This document shows positions 49,128 through 58,304 of a DNA stretch of 64,000 bases, one piece after another. This stretch comes from Allosphingosinicella sp042666435 (GTDB lineage: Bacteria; Pseudomonadota; Alphaproteobacteria; Sphingomonadales; Sphingomonadaceae), in contig NZ_JBHTDC010000002.1 of the NCBI RefSeq assembly GCF_042666435.1, positions 620,001 through 684,000 on the forward strand, read 5' to 3'. Below the pieces are notes generated by a model, which was not told where the DNA came from, did no database searches, and worked only from the letters and a program-made list of their open reading frames with translations. Within the stretch, counting starts at the first letter, position 1. Each line of letters opens with the position of its first letter. The position numbers and the translations under genes are program-made.

Positions 49128-50755
49128 TGGCGGAATGGACCGACCATCTGGTCGTCGCGCCCATATTGGTGCCGTTGGTGGCGAGCGCGACGATGCTGCT
49201 GTTCGACGAGCGGCGGCGGTGGCTGAAGAACGCGATCAGCGCCGCCGCCACCTTCGCGCTGCTCGTCATTACGCTGATCCTCCTGCAGCAAGCCTTTTCC
49301 GCCGGATTGGCGGGGCAATCGGCGACACGCGCCTATATGATCGGGGATTGGCCGGCCCGCTTCGGCATCGTCCTGGCGGTCGACCGGCTGTCGGCGCTGA
49401 TGCTCGTTCTGACCAGCATCCTCGGGATGACGACGCTGGTCTACGCGCTCGCGCGCTGGGATCGGGCGGGGCCGAGGTTCCACGCGCTCTTCCTGCTCCA
49501 GCTCGTCGGCCTCAACGGCGCCTTCCTGACCGGAGACCTGTTCAACCTCTTCGTCTTCTTCGAGGTGCTGCTCGCCGCCTCTTATGGGTTGATGCTGCAT
49601 GGATCCGGCGCGCCCAGGGTCAAAGCGGGGCTGCATTATGTCTCGATCAACGTCGCCGCCTCGCTGGTCTTCCTGATCGGCGTGAGCCTGATCTACGGCG
49701 TGACGGGAACCCTCAACATGGCCGATCTGGCGACGCGGATACCCGCTTTGTCGGGAGCCGAGCTCGCGCTGTTCCAGAGCGGCATGGGCATTCTCGGCGT
49801 CGCCTTCCTGCTCAAGGCCGGAATGTGGCCGCTGGGATTGTGGCTTCCCAGGACCTATGCAGCGGCGACTCCGCCTGTCGCCGCCTTGTTCGCGATCCTC
49901 AGCAAGGTCGGAGTCTACGCGCTGCTTCGCGTCTATCTGCTGCTGTTCGGGAACGCCGAAATCCCAATGGCGACGTTCGGCGACGAATGGCTGTTGTTCG
50001 GCGGAATGGCGACGATCGCATTCGGCACGATCGGAGTGCTCGCCTGCCGCACCCTGTCCCGCCTTGCCGGCTTCAGCGTCCTCATCTCGTCGGGCACCTT
50101 GCTCGCCACGATCGGCGCCGCGCAGGGGACGGTGCTGAGCGGCGCCCTTTACTATCTGGTCAGCTCGACGCTGGCGATCGCCGCCTTCTACCTCCTTACC
50201 GAGCTGGTCGAGCGGCAGGAGACCGGCACCGTCCCGACGGCCGTGGTGGAGCCGGTGTTCGACGACGAATATACCGGCGCGCTGGAGCAAGGCGACGATG
50301 ACGAGGTCGGGGTCGTGATTCCGGCCACGATCGCGATATTGGGCGGCGGCTTCGCCTTCTGCGCTCTGCTGCTCGCCGGGCTGCCGCCATTGTCGGGCTT
50401 CATCGCCAAGTTCGCGATCATCGACGGCTTGCTCGGCGTCGAAGAGGCGATCGCGCCGACGACCTGGTGGCTGATCGCGCTGATCGTCGTTTCGGGGCTC
50501 GCTACGCTGATCGCGACCACCCGCGCCGGCATCGATCTTCTGTGGGCGCCGTCGGACCGGCCGCAACCGGCGCTTCGCATCGCCGAAGCCGCGCCGGTGG
50601 GCGCCCTGCTCGCGATCTGCCTCGGCCTGATGGTCTTCGCCGGACCCGTGATGAGCTATATGGAGGAAACCGGCTTCTCGCTCCAAGACCGGCAGGGCTA
50701 TGTTCAATCGGTGCTGACCGCTCCCCGTGAACGGGAGGGCGTGGGCGAGCCATGA
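49127..50755 (+). CDS. mrpD: Monovalent cation/H+ antiporter subunit D
   Basis: A 542-residue protein (ATG 49127), about 14 helices. A NuoM/NuoN-like antiporter core with FLTGDLFNLFVFFEVLLAAS (the conserved Glu) and GVAFLLKAGMWPLGLWLPRT (the conserved Lys) for proton translocation; also LLAGLPPLSGFIAKFAI. A C-terminal extension after ~residue 500. Overlaps mrpE by ATGA. Core ion-translocating subunit with MrpA. Confidence 0.94.
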   Translation: MAEWTDHLVVAPILVPLVASATMLLFDERRRWLKNAISAAATFALLVITLILLQQAFSAGLAGQSATRAYMIGDWPARFGIVLAVDRLSALMLVLTSILGMTTLVYALARWDRAGPRFHALFLLQLVGLNGAFLTGDLFNLFVFFEVLLAASYGLMLHGSGAPRVKAGLHYVSINVAASLVFLIGVSLIYGVTGTLNMADLATRIPALSGAELALFQSGMGILGVAFLLKAGMWPLGLWLPRTYAAATPPVAALFAILSKVGVYALLRVYLLLFGNAEIPMATFGDEWLLFGGMATIAFGTIGVLACRTLSRLAGFSVLISSGTLLATIGAAQGTVLSGALYYLVSSTLAIAAFYLLTELVERQETGTVPTAVVEPVFDDEYTGALEQGDDDEVGVVIPATIAILGGGFAFCALLLAGLPPLSGFIAKFAIIDGLLGVEEAIAPTTWWLIALIVVSGLATLIATTRAGIDLLWAPSDRPQPALRIAEAAPVGALLAICLGLMVFAGPVMSYMEETGFSLQDRQGYVQSVLTAPREREGVGEP

Positions 50756-51234
50756 GGCGCTGGATACCGCACCCGCTGTTAGCGCTCGGCCTCACCCTCA
50801 TGTGGCTTCTGCTCAACCAGTCCGTTTCGCCGGGGCATATACTGCTCGGCGCCGCCCTGGCGGTGGTGGCCACGCATGGCCTGGCGGCATTACGGCCCGA
50901 GCCGGTCCAGATCGCCTCGCTGCGGCCGGTCCCGCGGCTGCTGTTCACGGTCGCCGCCGACATCGTCCGGTCGAACATCGCGGTGGCGCGGATCATCCTC
51001 TTCGGAAAGCGCGGCGTTTCGGAATTCGTCCGATTGCCGCTCGAGCTCGGCAACATCCACGCGCTCACCGTCCTCGCCCTGATCATCACCGCCACGCCGG
51101 GGACGATGTGGGTGCAGTTCAATCGGGCCAGCGGAATCCTCCTCGTCCATGTCCTCGACCTCAAGGACGAGGAGGAGTGGATCCGGCTCATCAAGGACCG
51201 TTACGAGAGGCTGCTGCTGGAAATCTTCGGATGA
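50752..51234 (+). CDS. mrpE: Monovalent cation/H+ antiporter subunit E
   Basis: A 160-residue protein (ATG 50752), two N-terminal membrane helices and a small cytosolic domain with ITATPGTMWVQFNRASGILL, the conserved ITxTPGT motif of MrpE. Overlaps mrpD by four bases and mrpF by four bases (ATGA). Confidence 0.92.
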   Translation: MRRWIPHPLLALGLTLMWLLLNQSVSPGHILLGAALAVVATHGLAALRPEPVQIASLRPVPRLLFTVAADIVRSNIAVARIILFGKRGVSEFVRLPLELGNIHALTVLALIITATPGTMWVQFNRASGILLVHVLDLKDEEEWIRLIKDRYERLLLEIFG

Positions 51235-51515
51235 CGACGAACCTGATCCTCGCTTGGGCGCTCACCGCCGCCCAGATCATGCTTGGCCTGGCGATGGGCT
51301 GCGCGGCCTGGCGCATGTTCTTCGGCCCCCGCGCGCAGGACCGGATCCTCGGCCTCGACACTTTTTACGTGAACGCGATGCTGCTGCTTCTCCTGTTCGG
51401 CATCCAGACCGGCCGCATTGTCTATTTCGAGACGGCGTTGATCATCGCGCTCCTCGGCTTCGTCGGCACGGTGGCATTGGCAAAGTTCCTGATGCGCGGC
51501 GAGGTGATCGAATGA
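51231..51515 (+). CDS. mrpF: Monovalent cation/H+ antiporter subunit F
   Basis: A 94-residue protein (ATG 51231), three helices; GPRAQDRILGLDTFYVNAML is the MrpF signature (RxxDRILGLD). Overlaps mrpG by four bases. Confidence 0.93.
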   Translation: MTTNLILAWALTAAQIMLGLAMGCAAWRMFFGPRAQDRILGLDTFYVNAMLLLLLFGIQTGRIVYFETALIIALLGFVGTVALAKFLMRGEVIE

Positions 51516-51877
51516 CGCAGGCACCGGATCTTCCCGGCTGGGCCGCCATATTCGTGGCCATCCTCGTCCTGGCCGGAGCGGGTATCACGTTGATCGGATC
51601 GCTGGGCCTGCTGCGGCTCAAGGACTTTTACGAGCGCGTCCATGCTCCGACGCTCGGCACGACCCTTGGCGTGCTCCTCATCGTCCTCGGCTCGATGACC
51701 TGCTTTTCAGTGCTGGAATCGCGTCTGCTGATCCACGAGATATTGATTGCCCTGTTCGTCACCCTCACGACGCCCGTCACGCTCATGTTGCTGGGAAGGG
51801 CGGCGCTCTATCGGGATCGCGCGGCCGGCATGGCCACAATGCCGAGCGACGACAGTGAACGGCGCCCGCTCGAATGA
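51512..51877 (+). CDS. mrpG: Monovalent cation/H+ antiporter subunit G
   Basis: A 121-residue protein (ATG 51512), three helices with LIGSLGLLRLKDFYERVHAP and the TTPVTLMLLGRAA end, typical MrpG. Completes the A/B-C-D-E-F-G operon. Convergent with the LytTR gene, 42 bp away. Confidence 0.93.
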   Translation: MTQAPDLPGWAAIFVAILVLAGAGITLIGSLGLLRLKDFYERVHAPTLGTTLGVLLIVLGSMTCFSVLESRLLIHEILIALFVTLTTPVTLMLLGRAALYRDRAAGMATMPSDDSERRPLE

Positions 51878-51919
51878 TCTGATATCCGGCTCCGGCGACG
51901 ACTTTTCCGCCGCTGTGAA

Positions 51920-52687
51920 TCATAGGGCAATGTCGAAGGCCGACCGCACTGCGTCGCGGTACTTGCGCCCAACCGGCAGCCGGTGCCCGTCGTCAAGCTC
52001 CAGCACAGGGGCCGAGAAGCGCCCGCGCAACACGGCGCGCACCTTGTCCTTTCGGACGATCGTCGAACGATGGACGCGGAGGAACGCCTGCTCGTCCAGC
52101 GCCTTTTCCATCTCGCCGAGCATCGCGTTCACGAGGTGCGTATGGCCTTTCATATGCACCCGCACATAATCGCGCTCGGCCTCCAGCCACCTTATATCCG
52201 CCAGAGCGAGGCGGCGCTTTTCGCTGCCGATCTGCACCCAGAGCCCCGGATCCGATGCGGAGAGCGCGCGGCTTTCCAGTTCGGCGAGACGCGACTGGAG
52301 AAAGGCAAGCCGCTCCCCCGCCCGCCGCGCATCGAGGTCGCTTCGAGCCTGTTCAATCGCTCTGGCCAGCCGGTCGCCACTCACCGGCTTGACGACGAAG
52401 TCGGTCGCGCGCAGCTCGAACGCTTTCACCGCATGATCCTGGAAGGCGGTCACGAAGATGATCGCCGGCGCGGGGGTCGGCGGCAGCGCCTTGAGCACCT
52501 CGAACCCGTCCACGGCCGGCATTTCGATGTCGAGCAGCAGCACGTCCGGACGGAGCAGCTCGACGAGCTTCAGGGCCTCGCGGCCGCCCTCCGCCTCGCC
52601 GACAATCTCGACGTCCGGGAGCGCGGCCAACAGCTGCACCAGCCGCCGCCGCGCCAACGGCTCGTCATCCACAATCAACGCGCGCAT
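51920..52687 (-). CDS. LytTR-family response regulator
   Basis: A 255-residue protein starting MRALIVDDEPLARRRLVQLL. The receiver domain (1-~120) has DDE, the phospho-acceptor Asp in VLLLDIEMPAVDG, a Thr in VTAFQ and Lys in VVKPV. The LytTR DNA-binding domain (~150-250) reads IRWLEAERDYVRVHMKG, FLRVHRSTIV, LPVGRKYRDAV. LytTR regulators bind imperfect direct repeats. It is divergent from the histidine kinase at 52818 (130 bp between starts), an unusual layout; the pair is probably co-regulated. Confidence 0.93.
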   Translation of the reverse strand: MRALIVDDEPLARRRLVQLLAALPDVEIVGEAEGGREALKLVELLRPDVLLLDIEMPAVDGFEVLKALPPTPAPAIIFVTAFQDHAVKAFELRATDFVVKPVSGDRLARAIEQARSDLDARRAGERLAFLQSRLAELESRALSASDPGLWVQIGSEKRRLALADIRWLEAERDYVRVHMKGHTHLVNAMLGEMEKALDEQAFLRVHRSTIVRKDKVRAVLRGRFSAPVLELDDGHRLPVGRKYRDAVRSAFDIAL

Positions 52688-52817
52688 GTCCGGCTTCCGG
52701 CTCCCAATATTTTGACGTTTATCGATCAGCGGCGGACGCCTGTCGAGTGGACTTGGCTATGCCGCCCCGGCGCGATCAGCTAGCAATCGGCTATCTTCGC
52801 ACGGGGGAACGGACGCC

Positions 52818-53882
52818 TTGGACAACACGCCGCATCATGCCGGAGCCGCCGCTCATGCTCGCCTGAGAAGAGGGGCAGGGGTGCTGATCGCCGTCTTCTG
52901 GGCGACCCACTTCATCATCATGTGGCTGCGCGCCCATATCGACGACTTATCCGGTGGGCCGGACCTGGTCGAGGGCACGGTGCGGCGCGTCAGCTTCGCC
53001 TTGTTCGGCTTATTCGTCAGCTATGTGCTGTACCGCTGCCTGCGCTCGCTCCGGCGGCGAGAATTCGCCCGGCAGGCGATGATCGGCGCGGCACTGGCCC
53101 TTGCCGCGGCCTGCGTCCAGGCGGTGCTCAACGCCTTCATGTTCGGGGACGTGGAGCACACCCTTGTCGAAGATTTCGTTTACTTCGCCTTATACTGGTT
53201 CTGGTTCTATTTTTCCTGGACCACCGCTTATCTCGCGCTCTCCTACAGCATCACGGTGCAGGAGCAGGAGCGGCAGGCGGCCGAGCTGGTCGTGAAGGCG
53301 CAGGAGGCGCAGGTCCGAGCGCTGCGCTATCAGATCAACCCGCATTTCCTGTTCAACACATTGAACGCCATCGCCGCTCTGGTCCGCGACGCGCCCGCCA
53401 GGGCGGAGGAGATGGTGGTGCGGCTCTCCGACTTCTTCAGGCGTAGTCTCGCGGTCAACCCGATGGAGGATTTGACCCTGTCCCAGGAAGTGGAGCTCCA
53501 GCGCCTCTATCTGGAGATCGAGCGCACGCGCTTCCCCGACCGGCTGCGTTTCGACGTGGCGCTCGATGACGGAAGCGCCGAGGCGCGCGTGCCGGCGCTT
53601 CTGCTGCAGCCTCTGGTCGAGAATGCGGTGAAGCACGGCGTCGCCAAGTGCGAGGGGCCGACCTGCATCCGCATCCGCGCGCGTCTGGACGGGCCGGTGC
53701 TCGAGATCGTCGTCGAGAATGATGCCAAGGCTTCAGGCGTCGGCTCCAAGGGAGAGAAGGTGGGCCTGCGCAACGTTTACGATCGGCTGCGCTCGCGCTT
53801 CGGCGATGAGGCCGGCCTCACCACCGAAGAACTCGCGGAAGGCGGCTTCCGCAACATCCTGAGAATCCCGCTTCGCCGCTGA
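52818..53882 (+). CDS. LytS/YehU-type sensor histidine kinase
   Basis: A 354-residue protein with TTG start at 52818 (GGGGGAAC upstream). Four membrane helices (e.g. GVLIAVFWATHFIIMWL, ALFGLFVSYVLYRCL, FVYFALYWFWFYFSWTTAYL) occupy ~20-155. A His_kinase domain follows: LRYQINPHFLFNTLNAIAAL (phospho-His in NPHFLFN), and a HATPase with LLLQPLVENAVKHGV and GLRNVYDRLRSRFG. It likely phosphorylates the divergent LytTR regulator. The TonB-dependent receptor gene starts 85 bp downstream, suggesting it controls or shares a signal with that transporter operon. Confidence 0.9.
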   Translation: MDNTPHHAGAAAHARLRRGAGVLIAVFWATHFIIMWLRAHIDDLSGGPDLVEGTVRRVSFALFGLFVSYVLYRCLRSLRRREFARQAMIGAALALAAACVQAVLNAFMFGDVEHTLVEDFVYFALYWFWFYFSWTTAYLALSYSITVQEQERQAAELVVKAQEAQVRALRYQINPHFLFNTLNAIAALVRDAPARAEEMVVRLSDFFRRSLAVNPMEDLTLSQEVELQRLYLEIERTRFPDRLRFDVALDDGSAEARVPALLLQPLVENAVKHGVAKCEGPTCIRIRARLDGPVLEIVVENDAKASGVGSKGEKVGLRNVYDRLRSRFGDEAGLTTEELAEGGFRNILRIPLRR

Positions 53883-53967
53883 CGCTCGTCGTTCGATACG
53901 GACGTTCGTCGATCTCCGCACCGCTCTCCCGGCCGCTTTCGCCATTTTCGCGGAAACGGAGGGACGG

Positions 53968-55884
53968 ATGAAGAAGACATTGTTGGTAGGCACCAGCGTC
54001 GCGCTGTTGCTGGCAAATCCGGAAGCGGCCTTGGCCCAACGCACGGGCGAGAATGCCGTGGCCTCGGCCGACGACGCGTTCGGCACCAGCGTCGGCAACG
54101 AACGGGTCGGCCTCTATTCGCCGTTCGGCGCGCGCGGCTTCAGTCCCGTGCAGGCCGGCAACGTCCGCATCAACGGCATGTATTTCGACTATCAGGCGGA
54201 CCTCAACCAACGCCTGATCTCCGGCAGCAACGTGCGCGTCGGCCTCACGGCGCAGGGCTATCCGTTTCCGGCGCCGACCGGCGTGGCCGACTTTTCGCTG
54301 CGCCTGCCGGGATCGGAGGCGGTCGCCAGTAATGTGCTCGGCATCGGCCCCTTCGGAGGTCCGCGCTTGGAGGTCGACGCGCAGCTTCCCGTCACCGCGA
54401 CGCTGGGGGTGGCCGCCGGCGTGGGCGTGAATGGGGAGGAGCTCTATCATGGCGGCGAGCGCCGCGTGCTCAGCGCCGCGGCCATCGCGCGCTGGCGGCT
54501 GGCGGAGAATATCGAGATCATCCCCTTCTGGAGCATGCAGGACGAGAGCGGCGGGGAGGCGCAGCCGATCATCTTCACCGGCGGCGAATATCTCCCGCCC
54601 CGAATCGAGCGCCGGCGCTATTTCGGTCCGGAATGGGCGCGGAACCAGGGCCAGGACTTCAATTACGGGCTTCTCACCACCTTCGGCTTGGGCGATTGGA
54701 CCCTGCGCGGCGGCGCGTTCCGCTCGATCGCGCACGACGCGCGCAACTTCACCCCCTTGTTCCTCAACACGACGCCCGAGGGCGAGGCCGACCGCGTGGT
54801 TGTCGCCGATCGGGCGCGTCGCTTCGCCTCCACTTCGGGTGAGCTGCGCCTCACCCGGCAATTCATCGAGGGCGAGCGCCTCCACCAGCTCCATCTGATG
54901 GCGCGCGGCCGCATGCAGGACCGTCGTTATGGCGGAGGACAGCGATACGATCTCGGCCGCGGCCGCCTCGACGAGCCGATCGTCGCGCCCGAGCCGAGCT
55001 TCACGCTGGGGCAGCAGACCACCGACGAGGTACGCCAGCTGACCGTCGGCCTCGGCTATGAAGGCCGCTGGCGCGACGTCGGCGAACTCAGTCTCGGCTT
55101 CCAGCGTCCTTTCTACAAAAAGGCGGTGGTTCGGCCCTCCGGTGCCTTGCCGATATCGGAATCGAGTCCCTGGCTGTTCAACGGCACGCTCTCTCTCATC
55201 GCCAGCAGCGACCTCGTCTTCTATGCCGGCTACAGCAAGGGGCTGGAGGAAAGCCCGGTCGCGCCCGACATCGCCGTCAATCGCGGCGAAGCGCCGCCCG
55301 CCATCATAACCGAGCAGATGGACGCGGGCTTCCGCTACGCCGTCACTTCGGCGCTGCGCCTGGTCGCGGGCGCGTTCGACGTGCGCAAACCCTATTTCGC
55401 GCTCGATCCCGGACGGGTGTTCCGCGAGCTCGGCGAAGTGCGCAATCGCGGGATCGAGGTGTCGCTGGCCGGGCAGATCACTCCGCGGGTCAGCGTCGTG
55501 CTGGGCGCCGTCTTCCTGGATGCGACGTTGGCCGGCGACGCGGTCGATCTGGAGCTGATCGGGCGGCGGCCGGTGGGTTCGATCGGGCGCACCGTGACCG
55601 GAGCGGTCAACTGGAACCTGCCCTGGATCGAAGGCCTCTCGCTCGATCTCGCTTATGAGAGCGCGTCCGACCGCATCGCCAATGCCGCGAACAGTTTCGT
55701 CATCCCGGCTCGGTACGTCGCCGCTTTGGGCGGCCGCTACCGCTTCGATTTGATCGACAAGCCGGCCACGTTCCGCGCGCAGCTCGCATCGGTGAACAAC
55801 GTCTTCGGGTATAACAACCTGGGCGAGGGCTTCTATTACAACCCGCCCCGCCGATTCCAGATGAGCCTTACCGTCGACATGTGA
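53968..55884 (+). CDS. TonB-dependent receptor
   Basis: A 638-residue protein starting MKKTLLVGTSVALLLANPEA, with GGAGGGACGG upstream and a signal peptide (cleavage near AALAQ). A short plug at ~50-170 (GLYSPFGARGFSPVQAGNVR, NGMYFDYQADLNQRLISGSN) and a 20-22 strand barrel follow, ending FQMSLTVDM. The usual long TonB box/plug region is compact. Ligand unknown; not obviously FpvA- or SusC-like. It heads an operon with an aldo/keto reductase and a transporter, which suggests import of an organic substrate. Confidence 0.85.
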   Translation: MKKTLLVGTSVALLLANPEAALAQRTGENAVASADDAFGTSVGNERVGLYSPFGARGFSPVQAGNVRINGMYFDYQADLNQRLISGSNVRVGLTAQGYPFPAPTGVADFSLRLPGSEAVASNVLGIGPFGGPRLEVDAQLPVTATLGVAAGVGVNGEELYHGGERRVLSAAAIARWRLAENIEIIPFWSMQDESGGEAQPIIFTGGEYLPPRIERRRYFGPEWARNQGQDFNYGLLTTFGLGDWTLRGGAFRSIAHDARNFTPLFLNTTPEGEADRVVVADRARRFASTSGELRLTRQFIEGERLHQLHLMARGRMQDRRYGGGQRYDLGRGRLDEPIVAPEPSFTLGQQTTDEVRQLTVGLGYEGRWRDVGELSLGFQRPFYKKAVVRPSGALPISESSPWLFNGTLSLIASSDLVFYAGYSKGLEESPVAPDIAVNRGEAPPAIITEQMDAGFRYAVTSALRLVAGAFDVRKPYFALDPGRVFRELGEVRNRGIEVSLAGQITPRVSVVLGAVFLDATLAGDAVDLELIGRRPVGSIGRTVTGAVNWNLPWIEGLSLDLAYESASDRIANAANSFVIPARYVAALGGRYRFDLIDKPATFRAQLASVNNVFGYNNLGEGFYYNPPRRFQMSLTVDM

Positions 55885-55927
55885 GATGTCTCAATCCAGC
55901 GCATGCACCAACCAGAGGAGGGAAATA

Positions 55928-56941
55928 ATGATCGACCGACGCAACGTGCTCCGCGGCCTCGCGGCACTCCCGCTCATCGGCGCCGCGGCCTGCGGCCGGG
56001 CCGCGGCCCCGGGCGCGGCCGGCGAAGGACCAGTGCCTGACCAGATTTCGAAACCGGTTGCCGGCCTAGGCGAACTGCACGCTCGCCTGATACCGGGCGC
56101 GAACGAGCAGGTCCCGGTGATCGGCATCGGAACAGCCCGGCGTTACGCCGACCCGGAAGGCGAAGAACAGCTCGCGACCTTGAGGCAGACCATCGCGCGG
56201 TTCGTCGAGCACGGCGGCAGGATGATCGACACCGCCCCCTCCTACGGCCGCGCCGAGGAGGTGATCGGCGGGCTTGTCGAGGAGCTTGGCGTGTGCGACC
56301 GCTTATTCCTGGCGACCAAGGTGGCGGGCGCCACCGCCGCCGAAGGCCAGGCGCAGATTGCGCAATCCTTCCGCAACCTCCGCACCGACGTGATCGACCT
56401 GATCGCGCTCCACAATCCGCAGGACGCCGCGAACAAGCTTGCCATCCTGCGCGAAATGCAGACGCAGGGCCGGGTGCGGTCGATCGGCGCATCCATCTCG
56501 TCCCAGGCGGGCTTCGGTCCGACGACAGCCGCCATCGCCTCTCAACCCGAACAATATGCCGGCTTTGAAGCTCTGCTGCGGCGTGAAAAGCTGGACGCGA
56601 TTCAGGTCGATTATGCGCTGGACAATCGCGGCGCGGCCGAGCGAATCCTGCCGCTGGCGCAGGAGCTGGGGCTGGCGGTGATGGTGAATCTGCCGTTCGG
56701 CCGCGGACGGCTGTTCGAGGTGACCGAGGGCCGGTCGCTCCCGGACTGGGCGGGTGAGATCGGCGCGACGAGCTGGGCCCAAATCTTCCTGAAATATATT
56801 GTCAGCCACCCGGTGCGGCCGATTGCGATCCCGGGAATGGCTCGGCCCCAATATATCGACGACAATCTGGGGGCGGCGCGCGGGCCGCTGCCGGACGCGG
56901 CGATGCGGCGGCGGATGGAGGCCTACATTGACGCGCTCTGA
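55928..56941 (+). CDS. Exported aldo/keto reductase family protein
   Basis: A 337-residue protein from ATG 55928 with AGGAGGG upstream. An N-terminal RRNVLRG twin-arginine motif and hydrophobic helix ending in GAAACG suggest Tat export, perhaps as a lipoprotein. The aldo/keto reductase core has GIGTARRYADP, RMIDTAPSYGRAEE (catalytic Tyr), the Lys in LFLATKVAG, and IDLIALHNPQ. It probably reduces a carbonyl in the periplasm, which is unusual for this normally cytosolic NADPH enzyme family. Its 3' end overlaps the next gene by 14 bases. Confidence 0.85.
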   Translation: MIDRRNVLRGLAALPLIGAAACGRAAAPGAAGEGPVPDQISKPVAGLGELHARLIPGANEQVPVIGIGTARRYADPEGEEQLATLRQTIARFVEHGGRMIDTAPSYGRAEEVIGGLVEELGVCDRLFLATKVAGATAAEGQAQIAQSFRNLRTDVIDLIALHNPQDAANKLAILREMQTQGRVRSIGASISSQAGFGPTTAAIASQPEQYAGFEALLRREKLDAIQVDYALDNRGAAERILPLAQELGLAVMVNLPFGRGRLFEVTEGRSLPDWAGEIGATSWAQIFLKYIVSHPVRPIAIPGMARPQYIDDNLGAARGPLPDAAMRRRMEAYIDAL

Positions 56942-58256
56942 AGCGGCGGTGCCGCGCTGCCTCTCCCGCCTCATCGTCGCCGAACCGCATGAAGTGCCGG
57001 CGGTGCTGGGGGGGCATGTGCTCTTCTTCCTGCTCTTCGCCAGCTATTTCATGCTGCGCCCGGTGCGCGAGACATTCGGGATCGCCGGCGGCGTCGAGAA
57101 TTTGCAATGGCTCTATCTCGGCACCTTCCTCGCTTCCCTGGTGGTGGTGCCGATCTATGGAACGCTGGCAAAGAGGGTGCGGCGGCGGCGCCTGCTGCCG
57201 GCGACCTACGTTTTTTCGGCGCTGGTCATGGCTGGATTCAGCGCCAGCCTGTTCGCCGATCCGGACAATGTCTGGATCGCACGGGCTTTCTACGTCTGGC
57301 TTTCGGTCTTCAACCTGTTCGTCATCTCGATCGCATGGAGCTTGATGGCCGACGTGTTCAACGCCGACCAGGGGCACCGGCTGTTCGGCCAGATTGCCGC
57401 CGGCGCGAGCCTCGGCGGGCTCACCGGGCCGCTGCTCAGCGGGCTTCTCGTCGAGCCGCTCGGTCATGCCGGCTTGCTGCTGGTTTCGACCGTCCTGCTG
57501 CTCGCCACCTTGATCGCCGCCCGCTACCTGATCGGCTGGCGCGAGCGGCACGGGAAACCTGAGGATCCGCAAAATCCGCCCGAGGCCCGGATCGGTGGGT
57601 CGATCTGGGCGGGGATTACGCTGATCCTGCGCTCGCCCTATCTGCTCGGCATTTCGCTGTTCGTGATCCTGCTGACCTCGGTCTCGACCTTCCTCTATTT
57701 CGAGCAGGCGCGCGTGGTCGAGGCGACCTTTCCCGATCCCGCCGCGCAGACCCAGATATTCAGCGCCATCGACTTCACCGTCCAGTCGCTCACCATCTTC
57801 ATCCAGATCTTCATCACCGGCCGCATCACCAAGCGGCTCGGCGTCACCGCTTTGCTCGCCGCGGTGCCGGTGACGATGATGTTCGGCTTCGGCCTGCTCG
57901 CCTTCGCCGCCACCTTCCCGGTGCTGGCCTTCGTGATGATCGTGAGGCGTGTCGGCGAATATGCTCTGGTCCGCCCCGGCCGCGAGATGCTGTTCACCGA
58001 CGTCGACGCCGAGACCAAGTACAAGGCGAAGAACGCGATCGACACCGTCGTCTACCGTGGCGGGGACGCGATGGCGGCCTGGGCCAATGCCGCGATCGTG
58101 GCGCTCGGCACCGCCGCATCCGCTTCGATCCTGGGCGTCGGCATCGCCGCGATCTGGGGTGGCGTCGGCTATTATCTCGGGCGGCGCCACGACCGCCACG
58201 CCGCCGACGGGGAACCCGCGCGGGGGAGACGCCCGCGCCTGATGCGATCAGGTTGA
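56928..58256 (+). CDS. NTP/NDP exchange transporter-like MFS protein
   Basis: A 442-residue protein, TTG start at 56928 with GGAGG six bases upstream. About 11-12 membrane helices. SYFMLRPVRETFGIAGGVEN near residue 35 is typical of the ATP:ADP antiporter (TlcC) superfamily branch in free-living bacteria. Whether it moves nucleotides is uncertain; many free-living members are unassigned. Overlaps the aldo/keto reductase gene and is probably co-transcribed with the TonB receptor. Confidence 0.78.
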   Translation: MTRSEAAVPRCLSRLIVAEPHEVPAVLGGHVLFFLLFASYFMLRPVRETFGIAGGVENLQWLYLGTFLASLVVVPIYGTLAKRVRRRRLLPATYVFSALVMAGFSASLFADPDNVWIARAFYVWLSVFNLFVISIAWSLMADVFNADQGHRLFGQIAAGASLGGLTGPLLSGLLVEPLGHAGLLLVSTVLLLATLIAARYLIGWRERHGKPEDPQNPPEARIGGSIWAGITLILRSPYLLGISLFVILLTSVSTFLYFEQARVVEATFPDPAAQTQIFSAIDFTVQSLTIFIQIFITGRITKRLGVTALLAAVPVTMMFGFGLLAFAATFPVLAFVMIVRRVGEYALVRPGREMLFTDVDAETKYKAKNAIDTVVYRGGDAMAAWANAAIVALGTAASASILGVGIAAIWGGVGYYLGRRHDRHAADGEPARGRRPRLMRSG

Positions 58257-58304
58257 TCCGTCAATCGAGCGGCGCGAAGCAAGCCATTCTCGGTGCGAAC
58301 GGCT

